DNA from: Sycon ciliatum
Lineage: Eukaryota; Porifera; Calcarea; Leucosolenida; Sycettidae
Assembly (NCBI RefSeq): GCF_964019385.1
Contig: NC_088645.1
Coordinates: forward strand, 16,962,100-17,026,099
Length of the DNA stretch: 64,000 bases
Direction: 5' to 3'
Within the stretch, counting starts at the first letter, position 1. Each line of letters opens with the position of its first letter. Positions 46,056-60,400 of this stretch are shown here, one piece after another. The notes under the pieces were generated by a model, which made no database searches, had not been told where the DNA came from, and worked only from the letters and a program-made list of their open reading frames with translations. Position numbers and translations under genes: made by a program.

Positions 46056-49000
46056 TTACATGTACATCAAATACTCAGTACACTGTACGCTGTAAGTTTT
46101 CAAACATGTACATGACGTACATGTACATGTATCTCCGTGTTCTACCCACATTCCACTACAAGTACAATGAGGTGTGATGCATGTACGTACATTGTACATG
46201 CGTCTCCGATCACCACGTGATCATGAGGCTTCATCGAGATCAAGAGAAGGAATATTACTATACGTACATGTATAATAATTGTTATGGGCAGCAACAACCT
46301 ACAGAAAGGTATAAAAGAACATGTAGTTACAATTTTCAAGAGCGTCCTTAATTATTGTGGGAGCAGGAAATGTGCCAGTCCTACAGCAGTACGGATCGGT
46401 CGACATAAACTACATGAAACTTCCACATGTAGCAATTATCAGATATCCTTTCAGTTAGGAGTGACGTCAAGATGGCTTTGTCAACGTGATTATAGCAAGG
46501 ACTTTAACATGGCGCTATTGAACTGTGGGTATAATGAACTCCGCGTGTGGGAGATTTGCTGCTGGTATACTCCACTCCAGTATCTGTCCTTTCGCGTCTC
46601 AACTTTACTTGCCCGCGGGCTAATGACTTATGTACAATGTAGTGCTGAATGGAGAAAACAAAGCGAAAGTAAGACAGTAAGAGCAACTGTGTGTTGAGGC
46701 GAGACCGTCCTGTCAGATCACACATACTTCTACGTGTACCTTCGACAGTATTGAATATCTCGGCACTTGCCGCTTGCCAGCGATTGGGTGTTAAAAAAAA
46801 TATTATGAAGAAGATGACTGTGTGTGTGTGTCCACTCCAGTCATATCATCTGTGTTATTCAATTGATGGCCAGGTCTGGGCTTGGGGACCAGGATTTTCC
46901 CATTCCCTCCAGGCTGTCAGATGGCTGGCTTGTGAAGCCTTTCCAGACTTGAGAAGGGCCCTTAATAGCATCAGCGGATCACTATGGGTCCAATACGGCA
47001 AGAGGGTTACACAACGTTGTCCGAGAACTAGATTAACACCAGGTACTACTAGTAGATGTACCTGCGCCGACAAGGGAGTCAGGTGAAATCTGCCCGGGCT
47101 GTCCGTACTGGGATAGTCTGCTGAAGCAGTCCGAGCGTGCCTTTGCTACTGCCTGGCATTGCGGCACTCAAAACTACTTCGAGAGGGAAATAATTGATAG
47201 CATTAGGTGCTGAGGAGGATATCATCGCTGTCTGTACGTGCACGAAGAGATCTTAGAGCTGGAGTGGAGAGACTGGGCAATCCAATGTCATGATGTCACG
47301 CGCCATGCTTGTTTGTTTACAATTGATGGATGACGACGCCAGGCAAGCTTGAGAGTGTCGTGCTCTCTCGGTGTGATGCCAGTTCAAATCCTTTGTTTAT
47401 CCTGCCATCAAACGAATGGCCGACGCAAGCACGCGACCACCCCGGGAGGGATGAAGGGAATGTTTTTGTTTCCATTATCAGCACAACTTCTAATACAACT
47501 TAGCACTAGTATTCGGCGATCCTTGCCCGGCCCGGTCTCCCTTCGCTAATCTCCTTGTATGTGTTTCCAGTCCGGATCCAGGAAAAGTAGTATGAAGCAC
47601 TGAAAAGGTTTTGTTTACAAACTACAGCGTGTACAATGCGTGTTTGCGTTGTGACGTACTGTGACGTGCTGTGCGAGAGAATTCTCGTATTAGCCGTGCC
47701 TTTGTCGTTGTCATTTTTCCCGTCACTAGCAGGCCACGTTCGCCACGATCCGCCAAAATCTTTGCCAAGACCTGTCCCATCAGCTTCAGCTGCCAACTGG
47801 ACTATTTCAGATCAGGCCTGGCCGCATTCCAACGTCGTCCAGGGCCGATGACGTGAATTGGTATGACTTCAACTCAAGTACACAGTGCAGTGGTGTACGG
47901 CAGCCATGCACTGAACTATCCGTGTTGTCAGTGCGATTGCTCGCTGCTGAACGTCTAGATCAGAACAATGAATGGAAAAACTCCCGTGGTATGTTTTGCG
48001 ATACAAAGAACACTGCCTCAGCTGGTTACTGTTTTACAGTATTTTAGTAAACTGTTATAGTGCCAGTCCATGCAACACAGTGTTCGGTGCTAAGTGGCGC
48101 TGCGCACCTCTACTATGACTGGAAAAGTAGTTATTATCCCTGCTACGATACAAGCCATTTACACGACCATGAGCTGCAAACTACTTGGTTTTCAGGAAAT
48201 ACTTGCACTAAAGATGCCCAGAATCACTCACTCCAGTGACACTTGGAGAAAAAGATCTAACCTTTCCATACGCCTTTGCCTGGTGATTGAATAGTACTTC
48301 AACGCTACAGTAATGAATCGGTGAAGTTACTTCTTACTTAAGTCCTGTGCATGATGTCGTTGTGCAGTGCTGGTGATGGAGTGAATATGGAATTCTACAG
48401 AAAACCTACTTCAATAAAGTACAACAATAATTATAATCGCTCTTGAAGAGTCGAGCGTGGAAGAGAGTAGCACTGTTTTTGTTGGGGGCCAGGGGGCGTC
48501 TGCGCTGACATGACAAGGCGGACCATATCGCTCTTCGCAATCAATCATCCCAGTCTGCGCCGACTGAAACCAATAGATTAGTACGTAACCGACTGCTATC
48601 TCACACCTCAGGCTAACCACGGCCGCACTACCACACGAGTACTGTCCCTCGTTCACGCTCACTCTCTACAAATCAGCACTGACAATACGCCTACCAACGC
48701 TATCGGAGTCAGTACTTCTCATGTCATTGTGCTGGGCAAGAGAGGAATAACGAAGCTGAGGAAAACAAACTGCGCAAGATCTCTCTAGTGACTGAGAGAT
48801 GAAAGGATTGAGATAGCCTGCCAGTGACTGATCAGATCATGGAACTGGAAGATGAATTAGGCGAGAAAGAAAACAGAGATGCGAAAGAACAAGAAGCTAT
48901 GATACTGACAGGTTCGTGATGACATTCGCCTTGATTCCACGTGGACACCGTGGGCCAGTATTGTGTGTTGATGACAAAGTTAGTTGACTGGCGATGAATA

Positions 49001-50476
49001 CTGCTGTCAGCTGCTGCCAAGACAAGTGTGATCAGATGGGTTATTACCCCTATTCAAATCAACGACAAGTGACTGTGGATGTCTGACGTTATTTCCATGT
49101 GGCCATGGATGTCTGGCCCGCTCTGCGAGAAAGACGAGTTTGGTTGCTTTGCAAGCCGTAGATTACGCTAGAGTATTAACTGGAAACCCACTGGTGTCGT
49201 CATTGGCGAGCCATGTAGAGTTACTTATGTACCTTTGGGCAGTGTGCGAAGAACCAACAAGCCTACTTGTCTGCCTTGTCCGAGGTCTGAGCCAGAACGT
49301 GACTGTGTGTACTGCATCTCCTTGTGTCACAAAATACTGGCGTGATGTTCGATCTCCCTCTCTTTTTTTGCAGACTGCATGGAACTAAGTTACTTCTTTG
49401 CTCACATAGTCGCACCACACATGCCTCTACAAATACACTTGGTGTATATACTGGCAAGTGATGAGAAGGGAGTTTTTGTGACACCACTCAAGAGCGATAA
49501 GCCATTCACTCTGCACGCCCTGGATGGATGGATGGATCTACAGCCTGTGCCGGAGTAATTCGACAAAGCAAACCTGGGCCTTTGTATTTCCCCGCAATTT
49601 CAGCTGTTGTAGTTGTAACACTGATTTGCTTGTCGGCACGCGTATACCCACTCGTGGACTCTTCTCTTCAGAGCAAGTGAACCAGACTAGGGCGGTGCGC
49701 GCTTGAAATGACCTGCCCTGTTCATTTGTCACATCTCGAGCACGGCGCACAGCGGGGTTACTACAACAAGAACATTGACAATTTCGCAGATACAGTCATG
49801 TACCCACGGTAGCCACAGAATACCTGCAACCGAGTGACACTGGAAATGGCCAAACAATAATAATATCGTGTTGATTGAAGTGGTGCCGCATGACATTCAT
49901 GTACCTCTCGCTAAACTGCACGAAGGCGCGTGAAGGCTGCGTAGAGCCCGACACAACAATACTGCAACACTCACTTGTAAATGCTGGAAGAGCGTAGCAC
50001 AAATACCAATGCCTACTAAGTACAATGTACAACAATCAATCCAATCAAGAGCAACAGCCTTCCCTGCATCTGGCTTCCGAACAACGACGTTATCATGGCA
50101 ACTGCAGGTCTGCACGTGATGTCAATAGAATGCAAAGGAAAGAAGTTTAGAAGGGAAAGTCGGAATATGGGAAAGATATTTGCTGGGAAATGATAACTGC
50201 TGCATCATACCGTGTTGCATACTTGAACGTAGCAGACACACATTGGAGATCCCCAAACTAGCCAAAGGTGTCTATCATCGCCACGCACCGAGCCAAGCCA
50301 AGGTCGAGGTCAAGCTCAAACATGTTCCGGCGCCAGAGAGGAGCAAGCATGCAGATGATGACAGCGGGATGCTGTACATGATGAAGACTGTCTTCTGAGC
50401 ATTGTTGGCATTATGTCGAGTTTTGGCATCTTCGCAGCCATGGCTAGCACACTCCGTCAATCCGACATAGGAAATA
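46056..50476. other. unassigned non-coding stretch
   Basis: No supported gene; open frames up to 137 codons lack motifs. TACATGTA palindromes are dense at 46050-46130. Confidence 0.35.
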
Positions 50477-50909
50477 CCGTACTCGCACGATTACGGATTA
50501 GAGCCCTCTCTCGAATAGGACCCCAGTCTAAGAGCCAGTGGAAAAATAAAGCCCTCTCTTGAATAGTGCTCCCCCTCCCCCCCCCCCCCCGAGCTTGTAA
50601 CCAAGCGCAAGTGCCTGTTTGGTGTTCTTTTGGTAACGTTCTTGTCTAACGTTATGTCATTGAACTAGAGTGGTTGGTTTCAGGATCAAAATCGCAGTTT
50701 TTGTCGCTCTTTCTGTAGAATTGTGGTAGTTTACAGTGTTTAGGCTCTGTTTTTCTTCGCCATCTTTGTTTTTATGCGGGATGAAGTAAATGTACCATTA
50801 TTTTAAAAAAAAAGTTGTCTCTTGAATAGTGCCCTCTCTTGAATAGTGCCCCATCTGTGATGGACGTTGAAAAAATAGTGCCCCAGGGGCACTAATCGCG
50901 CGAGTACGG
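50477..50909. mobile_element. 433-bp TA-flanked MITE (CCGTACTCGC ends)
   Basis: TA at 50475-50476 and 50910-50911. The ends CCGTACTCGCACGATTA and, inverted, CCGTACTCGCGCGATTA differ at one base over 17. About four copies of CCCTCTCTTGAATAGTGCC-type subterminal repeats lie inside, plus a C-rich run near 50573-50590. No transposase. Confidence 0.88.
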
Positions 50910-51704
50910 TAGATCAGATGCATATGGGCGCACAAAATGATAATGAAGTATTGAATACTCCCAGTACTTGAACTGAACGTGGTAGGGCGAGTGTAAAATT
51001 GTTTGTCACCAAGTGTAAAGGGCATATGGCGCGCTCTGTTTACACGTCATTAGGCTTAGATCTACCAATTCACTAAACCGTGTATGTAGTATAGGCGATT
51101 GTAACGCCATTACTCTCCTTCTCGTTTGCATGATGAGTTGTTGACTGACAAGTGGTGTAGAGTAGAGAATGAAATCAGCAATCTCAATCTGACTCTTCAG
51201 TCTACAGACTACAGTCGACTCATAACAGTCACGTAGTCGTAGGTCTACATGATGATGATGCAGACCAGGCGATCGGGCGGCCCGAAAGACATCTCGCTTG
51301 CTGCTAGCTTGGTCGGACACTACAGTGACACTACACTCTCAGAGCGCCAAGACAGACGCGACTTCTCCCGCCCCTCATAACACAATATCCTGGAGAGCGG
51401 GTAGCGATCAGCCGACCAGCGACTGGTGCGCCGCGCTCGCTTCTTGAGGCATGGAATTGAAAACGAAAGTGCTCGCGTCAGTACGGCGTTTCAACGCGGC
51501 TTCAGTAGACCTGCCTCAGCCTGCCTGCTCGCGTGGCTGATGACCGAGCTTTGGGCTTGAGGCCGTTTATCAATATCGGCCAGGAAGCGGTCTACCACGG
51601 CTTTTCTCCGCTAGTGAATACCGACTTGAGGCCGTTTGTCATACAGGCACTCGCCCGTGGTACGCGCGCATTGCATGCCTTGCTTCGTGTCATGAACGTG
51701 CCCG

Positions 51705-51711
51705 TATATAA
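51705..51711 (+). promoter_or_regulatory. TATA box upstream of the astacin gene
   Basis: TATATAA in GTATATAACCCC, 62 bp before the ATG at 51773, a fitting distance for a start site near 51735 and a short leader. If right, the in-frame ATG at 51692 is not transcribed, which decides the start codon. Confidence 0.5.
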
Positions 51712-51772
51712 CCCCCATCAACGCCATTCTGTTTTCTGTTATTTGCTTCTGTTGTTCAGAGTGCAGGCGAGG

Positions 51773-52157
51773 ATGGAGGCGGACGACAGGCAGTCCTCCG
51801 CGAGCACAAGAAACAGTACCAGTGTGTCAGGTTCAAGGTGCGTAGAGGTCACGACCTGTTCCAGATGCCAGCAGTGTCTAGCATCCTCCATTCGTGCAGA
51901 TAGCTTAGCGCTGCTCCGTTCAGCACAACGTGGAACTGAGGCGGCTGAGGCGGCACGGCCAGCTACATCAGCAAGGCCAGAGCATGGTCTCTGTCACAGA
52001 TCCGGACGACAAAATGGCAGAAGAATATGGACGTTATGGCCGAGCATCTTCTCGGCCTCGCTATTACTGCTACTGGCAATTGGACTGTGTCAGGGCAGAG
52101 CAACGTTACCTGCGGAGAATAGCAGCAGCAGTCTCGGACAACCCATGTCTGAAACAG
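51773..52157 (+). CDS. astacin exon 1 (N-terminus, membrane segment)
   Basis: Codes residues 1-128 plus one base; donor GTGAGT at 52158. It is Ser/Arg/Ala-rich with a CSRCQQC cluster, then the hydrophobic segment. The open frame continues upstream without a stop to about 51533, so the start is inferred from the TATA box and is the least certain point of the model. Confidence 0.75.
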
Positions 52158-55100
52158 GTGAGTTACATTTCTAGTTCATGTTCCATATTCACGTAATAAA
52201 TACTTGAAATTAATTGTTTTACTGTTCTGAACAATCCTTAGTGAATACGCCTAGGGAGATACAGGGCTTACTTTGTTTTGTGTGGATGGCAAATACCATG
52301 ATGTTGACGTCTGCTCACAGGCTCTCAGCATGAGGCCATTAGAGGTACAATGAAGTGGTCTTCAGAAGTAGTGCGCGACTCCAGCAATATAGCTACGTGT
52401 AGCGAACAGTTCTAATATGCTTGGTCGTTCCTATTGCCATTTTTGGCTGATTTATGGCCTCTGTACTAGCCGACGCGAGGCATCTGGCTCCAGGCCTGGC
52501 TTCGGATCGTGTAAGCAGGGTGTTTTGCGTTCGTTTGGAAGTAGTATGTGTTGATCGGAAGCGGTGAGCAAACGGCAATCATTCCTCCAGAACGTTCTGT
52601 GGTAAATCAAAGGAAATCTCTAATAATAATTATTATTAGTTTATTTTGTTGAAGCTGGCATTGTGGCCCTCGTGGGCATATCATTACCTAATAGCGCTTT
52701 AGTAACAAGTAAATCCTCGGATTTCAAGAGACTTCGGACAAACAGACGCCGGAATTTAGTGTTTTCTGCGGCTTGGTGTTAGTGGTCGTGATGGGGCTGT
52801 GCGTGTGTGTGTGAAGAAACACAGCACCCTCCACTGGTAACAGTGCCCCCCAGGGATAACAACTCGGCTGGCCTCTCTCCTCTTCTTCACCCCGCAGTGG
52901 CAGTGCCTGGCACACAGCATTCCCCATAGCACTCTTGCCGCAATTAGCTAGAGGTTTGACGAGCACTACAAGTCCTAGAGAATGGTGGCGGGCTAAGTAA
53001 AGGTTGGCATGGAACAGGATAAGCCTGTCTGCCACCTGCCAGTATCAACAAGAGGCAAGCGCATGGAGTTTGGCTTGTCTAAGTGTGCAGAGCAATAGGC
53101 AGGGCCGCAAGACTTAGTATTCCAGCGGAAGATGATATTTCAAACTACTCCCATGGCTCTGGTCCCTTGCATGCCCCCTGCATTAGCATAATCAATGCGA
53201 AGACTACAAGTACGGTACAATACCGTCATGTACATGTGCATGGTAGATAATGAGGGTTACACATGAGAAGATTGCTGATTTGCAGAGCGCATGAGTGCGT
53301 TGAAATGAATACCATCCTGGACACAGTGCTACGGCAAAGGTGTGAACGCACTCGTCATCCGTGGATCGAGTTTCCTTTTTGCCTCCCTTGACCTTGGGAG
53401 CAATTGCTTAAAGGTGATATCGCTACCGTCCTGTGCACAGCGCATACAAGTACAATGTAGCAGCGATTTCATTCCGAGTTGGTAGCTAGGGAAACTGCTA
53501 CTTAAACTTAAAGAACTTATCCTCGGATTGAATTACACCATTTGCAGGTATTTTGGACACGCACCATGATGCAAGTGGATAGTGTTGAATGAGAATGGAA
53601 CCATGGCAATAGACGTACATGTACATGTAGATGTACTAGCATGGTCCTAGAGTATACGTGCATGTGCTTGTCCTATCTACATGTTGGTGTAAGTGAAGGT
53701 GAAGGGATGCCGTAGTGTCTTGGCATGCAGTACTGCGTGCGGTTCTTGGGAGGCAGATGTGGACATTGCAGCTCATGGGTTTGTCGTTGTTCAAGTGTGA
53801 TGTCGTAACATGGTGTAACACAGCTTTTCATGACTAGGACACTGCTCAGTCACTGCTGTGGTATGCTTGACACATGCCACAGGGTGTCTGTGCACAGTCC
53901 TGCTCGGGCCACAGCTTGGTTGTAATGGACGCTACACACACACCTGCACCTGCTGCATACTGCATACTGCACATTGCATGCCTCTACTGAAACTCAACTA
54001 ACGTGTCTATGTACACGTACAATCATGTACATGTGTAGGATAATGTATGTGTCCAGCTGTGACACTGTGTTCTTGTGACCGCACATGTACGTGTACATGT
54101 ATGTAAGTAATCGTAGCACTACAACGATACATGCTGCTACAAATGGCAGCATGCCACCTACTGTGTTCTCACTACCACCAACTCGCTAGCCATGTGCTGC
54201 TGCATCAGTTTACTCCTGTGTGCCCCGGTCACAGTATGGATCAGCTAAGTAGTACTGGTACATAACTGGAGTACATGCATGCACAGAATTGTTATAGCCA
54301 AAAGGGCTGCTTGTACGACTATGTCTATGAGTACTCAATATATACGTGTTCCTGACATCTTGGCTGGAAACAGGTGGCAAAGACAGACCACCAACGGCAA
54401 CTCCCTTCTCACAGTATCAAACACAAATCATTTCCGTGCATTCCAAGCTGCTCTGTGTCAGCACGGGACATGTTTGTGTTTGATGAGATTAGGAGTGTGC
54501 TGAAATGAAGAGTTGTTCAGTTTATTTGTACTGGAACATCTTGTGGCTGTTTATGGTCTAGTGTGGTTTTGTTGGAACAGGTAATGTCCACAGGCACAGC
54601 ACTTTGGCCGAGTAATGACTAATGGGTTCATATGCCAGTCACGCCAGTAGCAGTTATGCGTGAAACTAGTGGTATGGTTTAGTGTTGAATAGCTACTAGT
54701 ACCTGCTGCAATAGTAAACTATAATGATCTGAGCATCATTTCCTGGAGTAAAAAAATGATATTGCTGTATCAGTGCACTAGTAGTAGTACCCTGCACTTG
54801 TTCAGCAAAATAGACTTGAGAGCAGCTAGTGACTAGTGTGTGTGTTTGTGTCTGGAAATATAGCATGGTGTGAGTTTGACTAGGTGTGACAAGGGTCTGC
54901 TAGTACTGTACTTCTTCTCTGCAGTGTACGAGTGTGTAGTATGGTCAGCTCAAAACTGCTTTCACTGGTGCCTGTGACTGTGTTGGAGAAGGGCAGGTTT
55001 TGCTCAGCACATGTAGTAGATCAGCTAAACAACTAGCTTCTGAGTCCTGTCCTGACCAGTGTTGTACAGTCATGTGCTTGTACTCTCTGAGCAGCAGTTC

Positions 55101-57360
55101 CATAAACACACTGTTCTATATCAGGCACGTCACCATGACAAGGTGTGACTTTTCTCAGCTTCACGCCTGTGTCTTTATCATGTGTCATCTAGTCACAACC
55201 CTATTTCACGCCAGCTCCAACAACTGACAAGACTGCGTAGCTGGGGCTGTTGCTATAAATAATTATGTACTAGTAATATCTGGAATGTAGTGCTAGGGAC
55301 ATGGAATCACGCTATGGAACAACCTGCAACTATAAAATCTAATGATGAACTAGTGGTACTGTAAAGGATGCTGGCTGTCACTGGGCCATGCTCTGTAATC
55401 AAGTTTTAGTTGTTGTCACTTTGTTTTGATTTGATGGCAGCAATGAGTAACTCTGCGATAGTCTGCTACTGACTGTGAGTGAACCTGATTGAGCATTGAC
55501 AGCATTGACAGCATTTTTCTCTTGCAATGCTGCTTGCAATCATTTGCCTTTCCTGTCAGCGATTGATGATGCACAATACAAGTAGGATTGCCAAGAATGC
55601 CTGCAGATGAGCCAGGTTGGAATGTACTGTATAACACCTTTATTTCGGTGTAATTTAAATTTCGGTAACTTCGGTACTGTAGTCCGAACAGAACACTTTG
55701 TTATACAGACTTGGGCAAGCAATAGTGTTATTAGTGGGGGGGGGGGGGGGGGGGACGTACATGTATAATGGACTAGCTTGTGCCACTGCCGGGGCAGATA
55801 TACTAGAGAGGGTTCATCGATGACATCATCAGCATTACTACTAAGACATGGGCTCTTATCTTACTGCCGTGGAAGTTGGTGCCTGCATATTAGGCTACTG
55901 TTGAGTGTTTGAGCAGTATCAGCCGAAAGCAAGAATAATAAATTAGGAGATAGCATAAGCATAGCAAGAGAGTGTGGCAGACAAGAGGAGATGCCAGATG
56001 GCGGCTGAGCTATTTCTGCAGTATACCAGTGAGTGAGTCAGTGGGGTAGTATAGTAGTCACCAGTACTTGATGACCAGGGCATGGTGGTGTGTCTATGAC
56101 TCATCTAATAATTATTATGAGCACTCCCTGCCATGCCACTCAACCCCCTGCTGCTGCTGGTGGTCCTACTCTGCATGATATACATGTACATTGTACATGC
56201 ACTGGTAACAGCGCAGACTGCCCTCTCACCCCTTCCATCAGAGAAGTGCTACTACTAGTAATACTAGTGCTAGTACTGAGTGCAAACTAGAAATTCTCCA
56301 CTGTCAGTCCTAGTCACATGGCCGGGCTGACTAAGAGTAACACATTGTGAGCATGTACAAAGTCAGTATCACGAAAGCCATGCTCCAGTACTTGAGCGTG
56401 CTGGCACGTACTTGTGACTTTGAAGCGACTGTACAATCGGTACAATCGGCTCACGCCCTATGACCGCCGTGGCAGAGCCAAGTGTTCTGAGCCCTGTATT
56501 CCAAATATTCCAACGCGGCAACACCTCAACACAGGGTCCATAGTACTGCTAAGTCATACACTGTATTCGGGTACTTCTAATCCACTGTATTGGGTGCTCT
56601 GGTATACGATACTGATGAATAACCTTGTCCAATTATAGCAAATGGCAAGTCACTTTAGTAGCCAGTTACTGGGAGTCCCTGATCTACCCTGTCACTGTCT
56701 GAGCAAAGTGCCTAAGTATGTTACTAAGTGCTGAATTCCTCAACTCATCTAATTTGCCTCAGTGATAAGTTGGTTAGTTGTGTTGTCGTATGGCCAGCAG
56801 AGTGTCAAAGGGTGTTTCCCCTAGCCTGGCCATGGAACCAGAAGTCCGAGAAGAGGGGAGAAACTCGATACTGTGCCGGCTACACCCACTCCATTCCTCC
56901 AATCATGAGCCATATGCCAGTGTGCATGTATGCACTTGTCTCTTAGTCATGCAAGTGCCTTCCTACTGCCTTGAGTCAGGATTGCATCCTGATAGTTATG
57001 TCTGTTTAGTCTAGACTCTTCAGCTAAACCTTTCCTCTGACGTCTGTAGACTGGTGCTGTTTGCTATAATTTGCAAAGAGATCAGTTCGTCAGCCAGTGC
57101 TGCTGAAACGTGCACAACTGTTCACCTTAGTACAGTGCGTGGAATTATGATTTTGGAATTAGATACTAGTCTTGTGCCTTGGTGAGCTGGCTTTGGACCG
57201 GGCATTGTTGCATGCAGCCTGGCCTCATCAGATGCACACACATGTTGCTCAACTTCTTCAGAATGACAATCTGACTTGGGCTATTGTATTGGAGAGTGCC
57301 ACTTCCAAGCGCCCTGTTCTAAGAGAGAGAGAGATGAGAGATGAGGGGATGTGTCCAAGA

Positions 57361-57445
<85 letters not shown>

Positions 57446-60400
57446 GAAGCTCTAAGAATGACCATGTACAAAACAAACTTGGACAGTTTGGGCCAGAGAG
57501 CTGGACAGGGGCCCAAGAGCTGTGTAATACTTGTAGCTAGTCCAGTATGTGCCAAGTGGTATCCACTGTCTAAGCCGAAGTGCCCTCTGAAAGATCAGTG
57601 CTCATAACCTACTCTCCGTTGACAAGAGCTTCAGGAGCATGCTTCCATGTTCTCTGTACCTATCTTGCCATAGCACTGCAGAATGCTATTGTCTAGTGTT
57701 ATGCTAATAGTGACGCAGACACAAATAGCAGTTGTATTGTAGTTCACATTGAACAGTGCTTGAGGCAGTGTGAGTTGTAGTCTTGACCCACGCACAACAA
57801 TGTCGATTTCCAAGTAGTCATTGCTGCAACTGTGAAACCCACTGACCTCAACGCCCACACAATGTCTTTTGCATAATACTGTCCTGTGGGGGGGGGGGGG
57901 GATTGGAAATGGGGAAATATGAGATAGGAAGGCAGTCGGCTTCTTTTACGCTGACATGCAGGTGTTCTGCATTGTCCACAATCATGTACGGCACTGCGAT
58001 GCCATGGTGCAGTGCATACATATAGTCTGTCTGGTTACATGTATATTACATCACCAGACATCAAGGTATTAATTTGCACTAGTGCTCTGCACACTGGCTG
58101 CAGTGACATTGAATGATTAGGAGTGGCGTCGTAACCTCTTGCAATGTGTTAATATAATCAGCCTGGCATGACAGCTCCATGACATGCACACAGCTTGGGT
58201 CCAGTATACCCTTGCGATTGGATAGCCAACGTAAATTCACCCAAAGTCAATGCATAGCTTAGTGGTCATAGACGCTCTGCCAGTGTGTAGCGGCTATGTG
58301 TACGTTTTATTGTATTTGTCCTGGTTGGTGTAACTATGTACATGTACATGTGTGGTCAGTGAGTGTTGGCGTGTATGATAGACATGTCGATCTGCCCAGT
58401 CATGTATTGTCTCCTCCATGGTCACACATACTGGCCTACATGATAGGTAGTACAATGTCATGTACTGCAGTATTAGATCCTGCTGCATTTTCTAAGAGAA
58501 AATCAAAAATCCAGCCGACTCCTTCATGTGTCCTGAAATCTGATCGGAGAGTACATGTCATGTAGATCTGTTATGGCTCTTACTACCAATCTCACCCAAT
58601 AGCATCCACCTACTCTATCCAGCCTGGCTAATATTATCATTGCGATAGCAATAAATTGTGACGATTTGATGTAGTGAATCGCTTGTGGAGTCAGTTTGAG
58701 GACGTGACACCAACCAGGCAGCTGCTGCTTTGCCCGAGGCAATGAATAGATTGTCATTCCTTAGTTAGTGTTCACTGTTGCCTGCCAGCATACCTCTAGC
58801 CAGCAATGGGACCTCAGAGAGAAGTCAAAGACATAAAGCCACTATGCTGATACATGCTCGTACACAGTGGGATTTTGATTGTCTGCACACAGTCTACCGT
58901 ACTGGGACTGAACCATCCATATACAGGTACAGCTGTTTGGCCTGTAGGCTATAGCAGTTGGCTTACAAGTACTATTGGGCAATAAAAGCTGTGGCCACAG
59001 GGGTGCACATGTAGTCACAATTGCATTGGTTTCTTGACGTGCAGCGACCGCCACGCCATGGATAATATAAAGGAGATAATTATGTCGTGCGCAAACTACA
59101 GTTTCCCTTGCTTGAAGGGTTTGACATGATGCTTAGCAAGTCAAGGCAGTCAGTGTGGTTGAGAAGAAGCATACGCAGGCATGTACCTGCGAGAATGCCT
59201 TTAGTCACCACCTCGGCTGGAACCACTCTATTTTAGGCGCAGTGTTGTCAGCAGGTGTATCCCTAGAGGCTACACCAGCATGGATATTGTGCATGTAACG
59301 AAGAAGGTAGAATGTTGCTCTGCTCCTGGACTCTGATCAGCTATAAAACATCTGCCCTGTAGCCAGCATGGTTACTGCCTCAGTCATTCCCAAGAGCTGT
59401 GTGTACACGCATTCCTCGGTGGTCTTGCCTGAAGCAGAAAATCCGTACCAGTGGAATTGCCCATGAAATGCTGGATGGCGTCCATGGTGAAAGGCAAAAG
59501 AAACTTTGGTCGATTGTCTTGTGAAGGCATTGTTTGTGTTATACGACGCATAGTTCACTGTTACTGATTGGACAAAATACTCAAACTTATACCCCGCTGG
59601 CTATTGGGTATCTCATGTGCTTCGAGTAGGAACAGTTTCCAAGGATCATACACAATTGGTCATTAGCCACTTTTGAAGGGTAGCAATTTCCGGTCGACTC
59701 TTTTTTTAATGTGTATTCGCCTTCTAGCGTTTCCGGGGGCAATAAGAATTGTATGCATGACAGATAAACACAGATGAGGATGAGCTGTGAATGTGAAAAT
59801 CGGGGTGCAGCAGAATCTACTTTACAAGCGCCTGCAGGCTATGCCTTACTGCTCAGATGTCTGTGTGTTATACAGTTTCATTTATGCAGCTATATCAATT
59901 GGCTCGTTGAAGTGTTTCGTAGACACCAACAAACCAGTTACACACATTACCGTAGTCGCCTCTGTCTCTCTTTCTATATCTGTCTCTTTCCCAACGATCT
60001 CGTCCCTGTACACGCTTGAAGTGCCTGCATATGCTGCTGGATGAGATCATGGATTTGTTGTCCTCCTCGGCAGACTGCAGTACTGTTGTGTGCATTTACG
60101 GTTATGCCATGATCTAAACTGAACCATTTTCTCTTCCCGTATGTGTGTGTGTTGCTATTCGCAGACTGGAGAAGACTCTACGATGAACCGATGGTAGAGG
60201 AAGACGAGATAGCTGAGATCCTGTCACGAGAGCCAGTACGTTCAGTTGGAGATGTACTGGTATCAGACATCAGTATAGCTGCCAAAGCCACAACAGCAAA
60301 ACAAGAGAACGACAGCAGACATGGCAGTGGTGATAAGTACGCCGGTAAACCCAGGCCAGACAGCCGGAGAAGTGCTGGGAAAAGCAGAAATCAGAGACGA

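Noticed and set aside
51533-51772. Upstream extension of the astacin open frame
   Set aside because: Open by chance or 5' flank; it lies across and before the TATA box, and the only in-frame ATG (51692) precedes the box.
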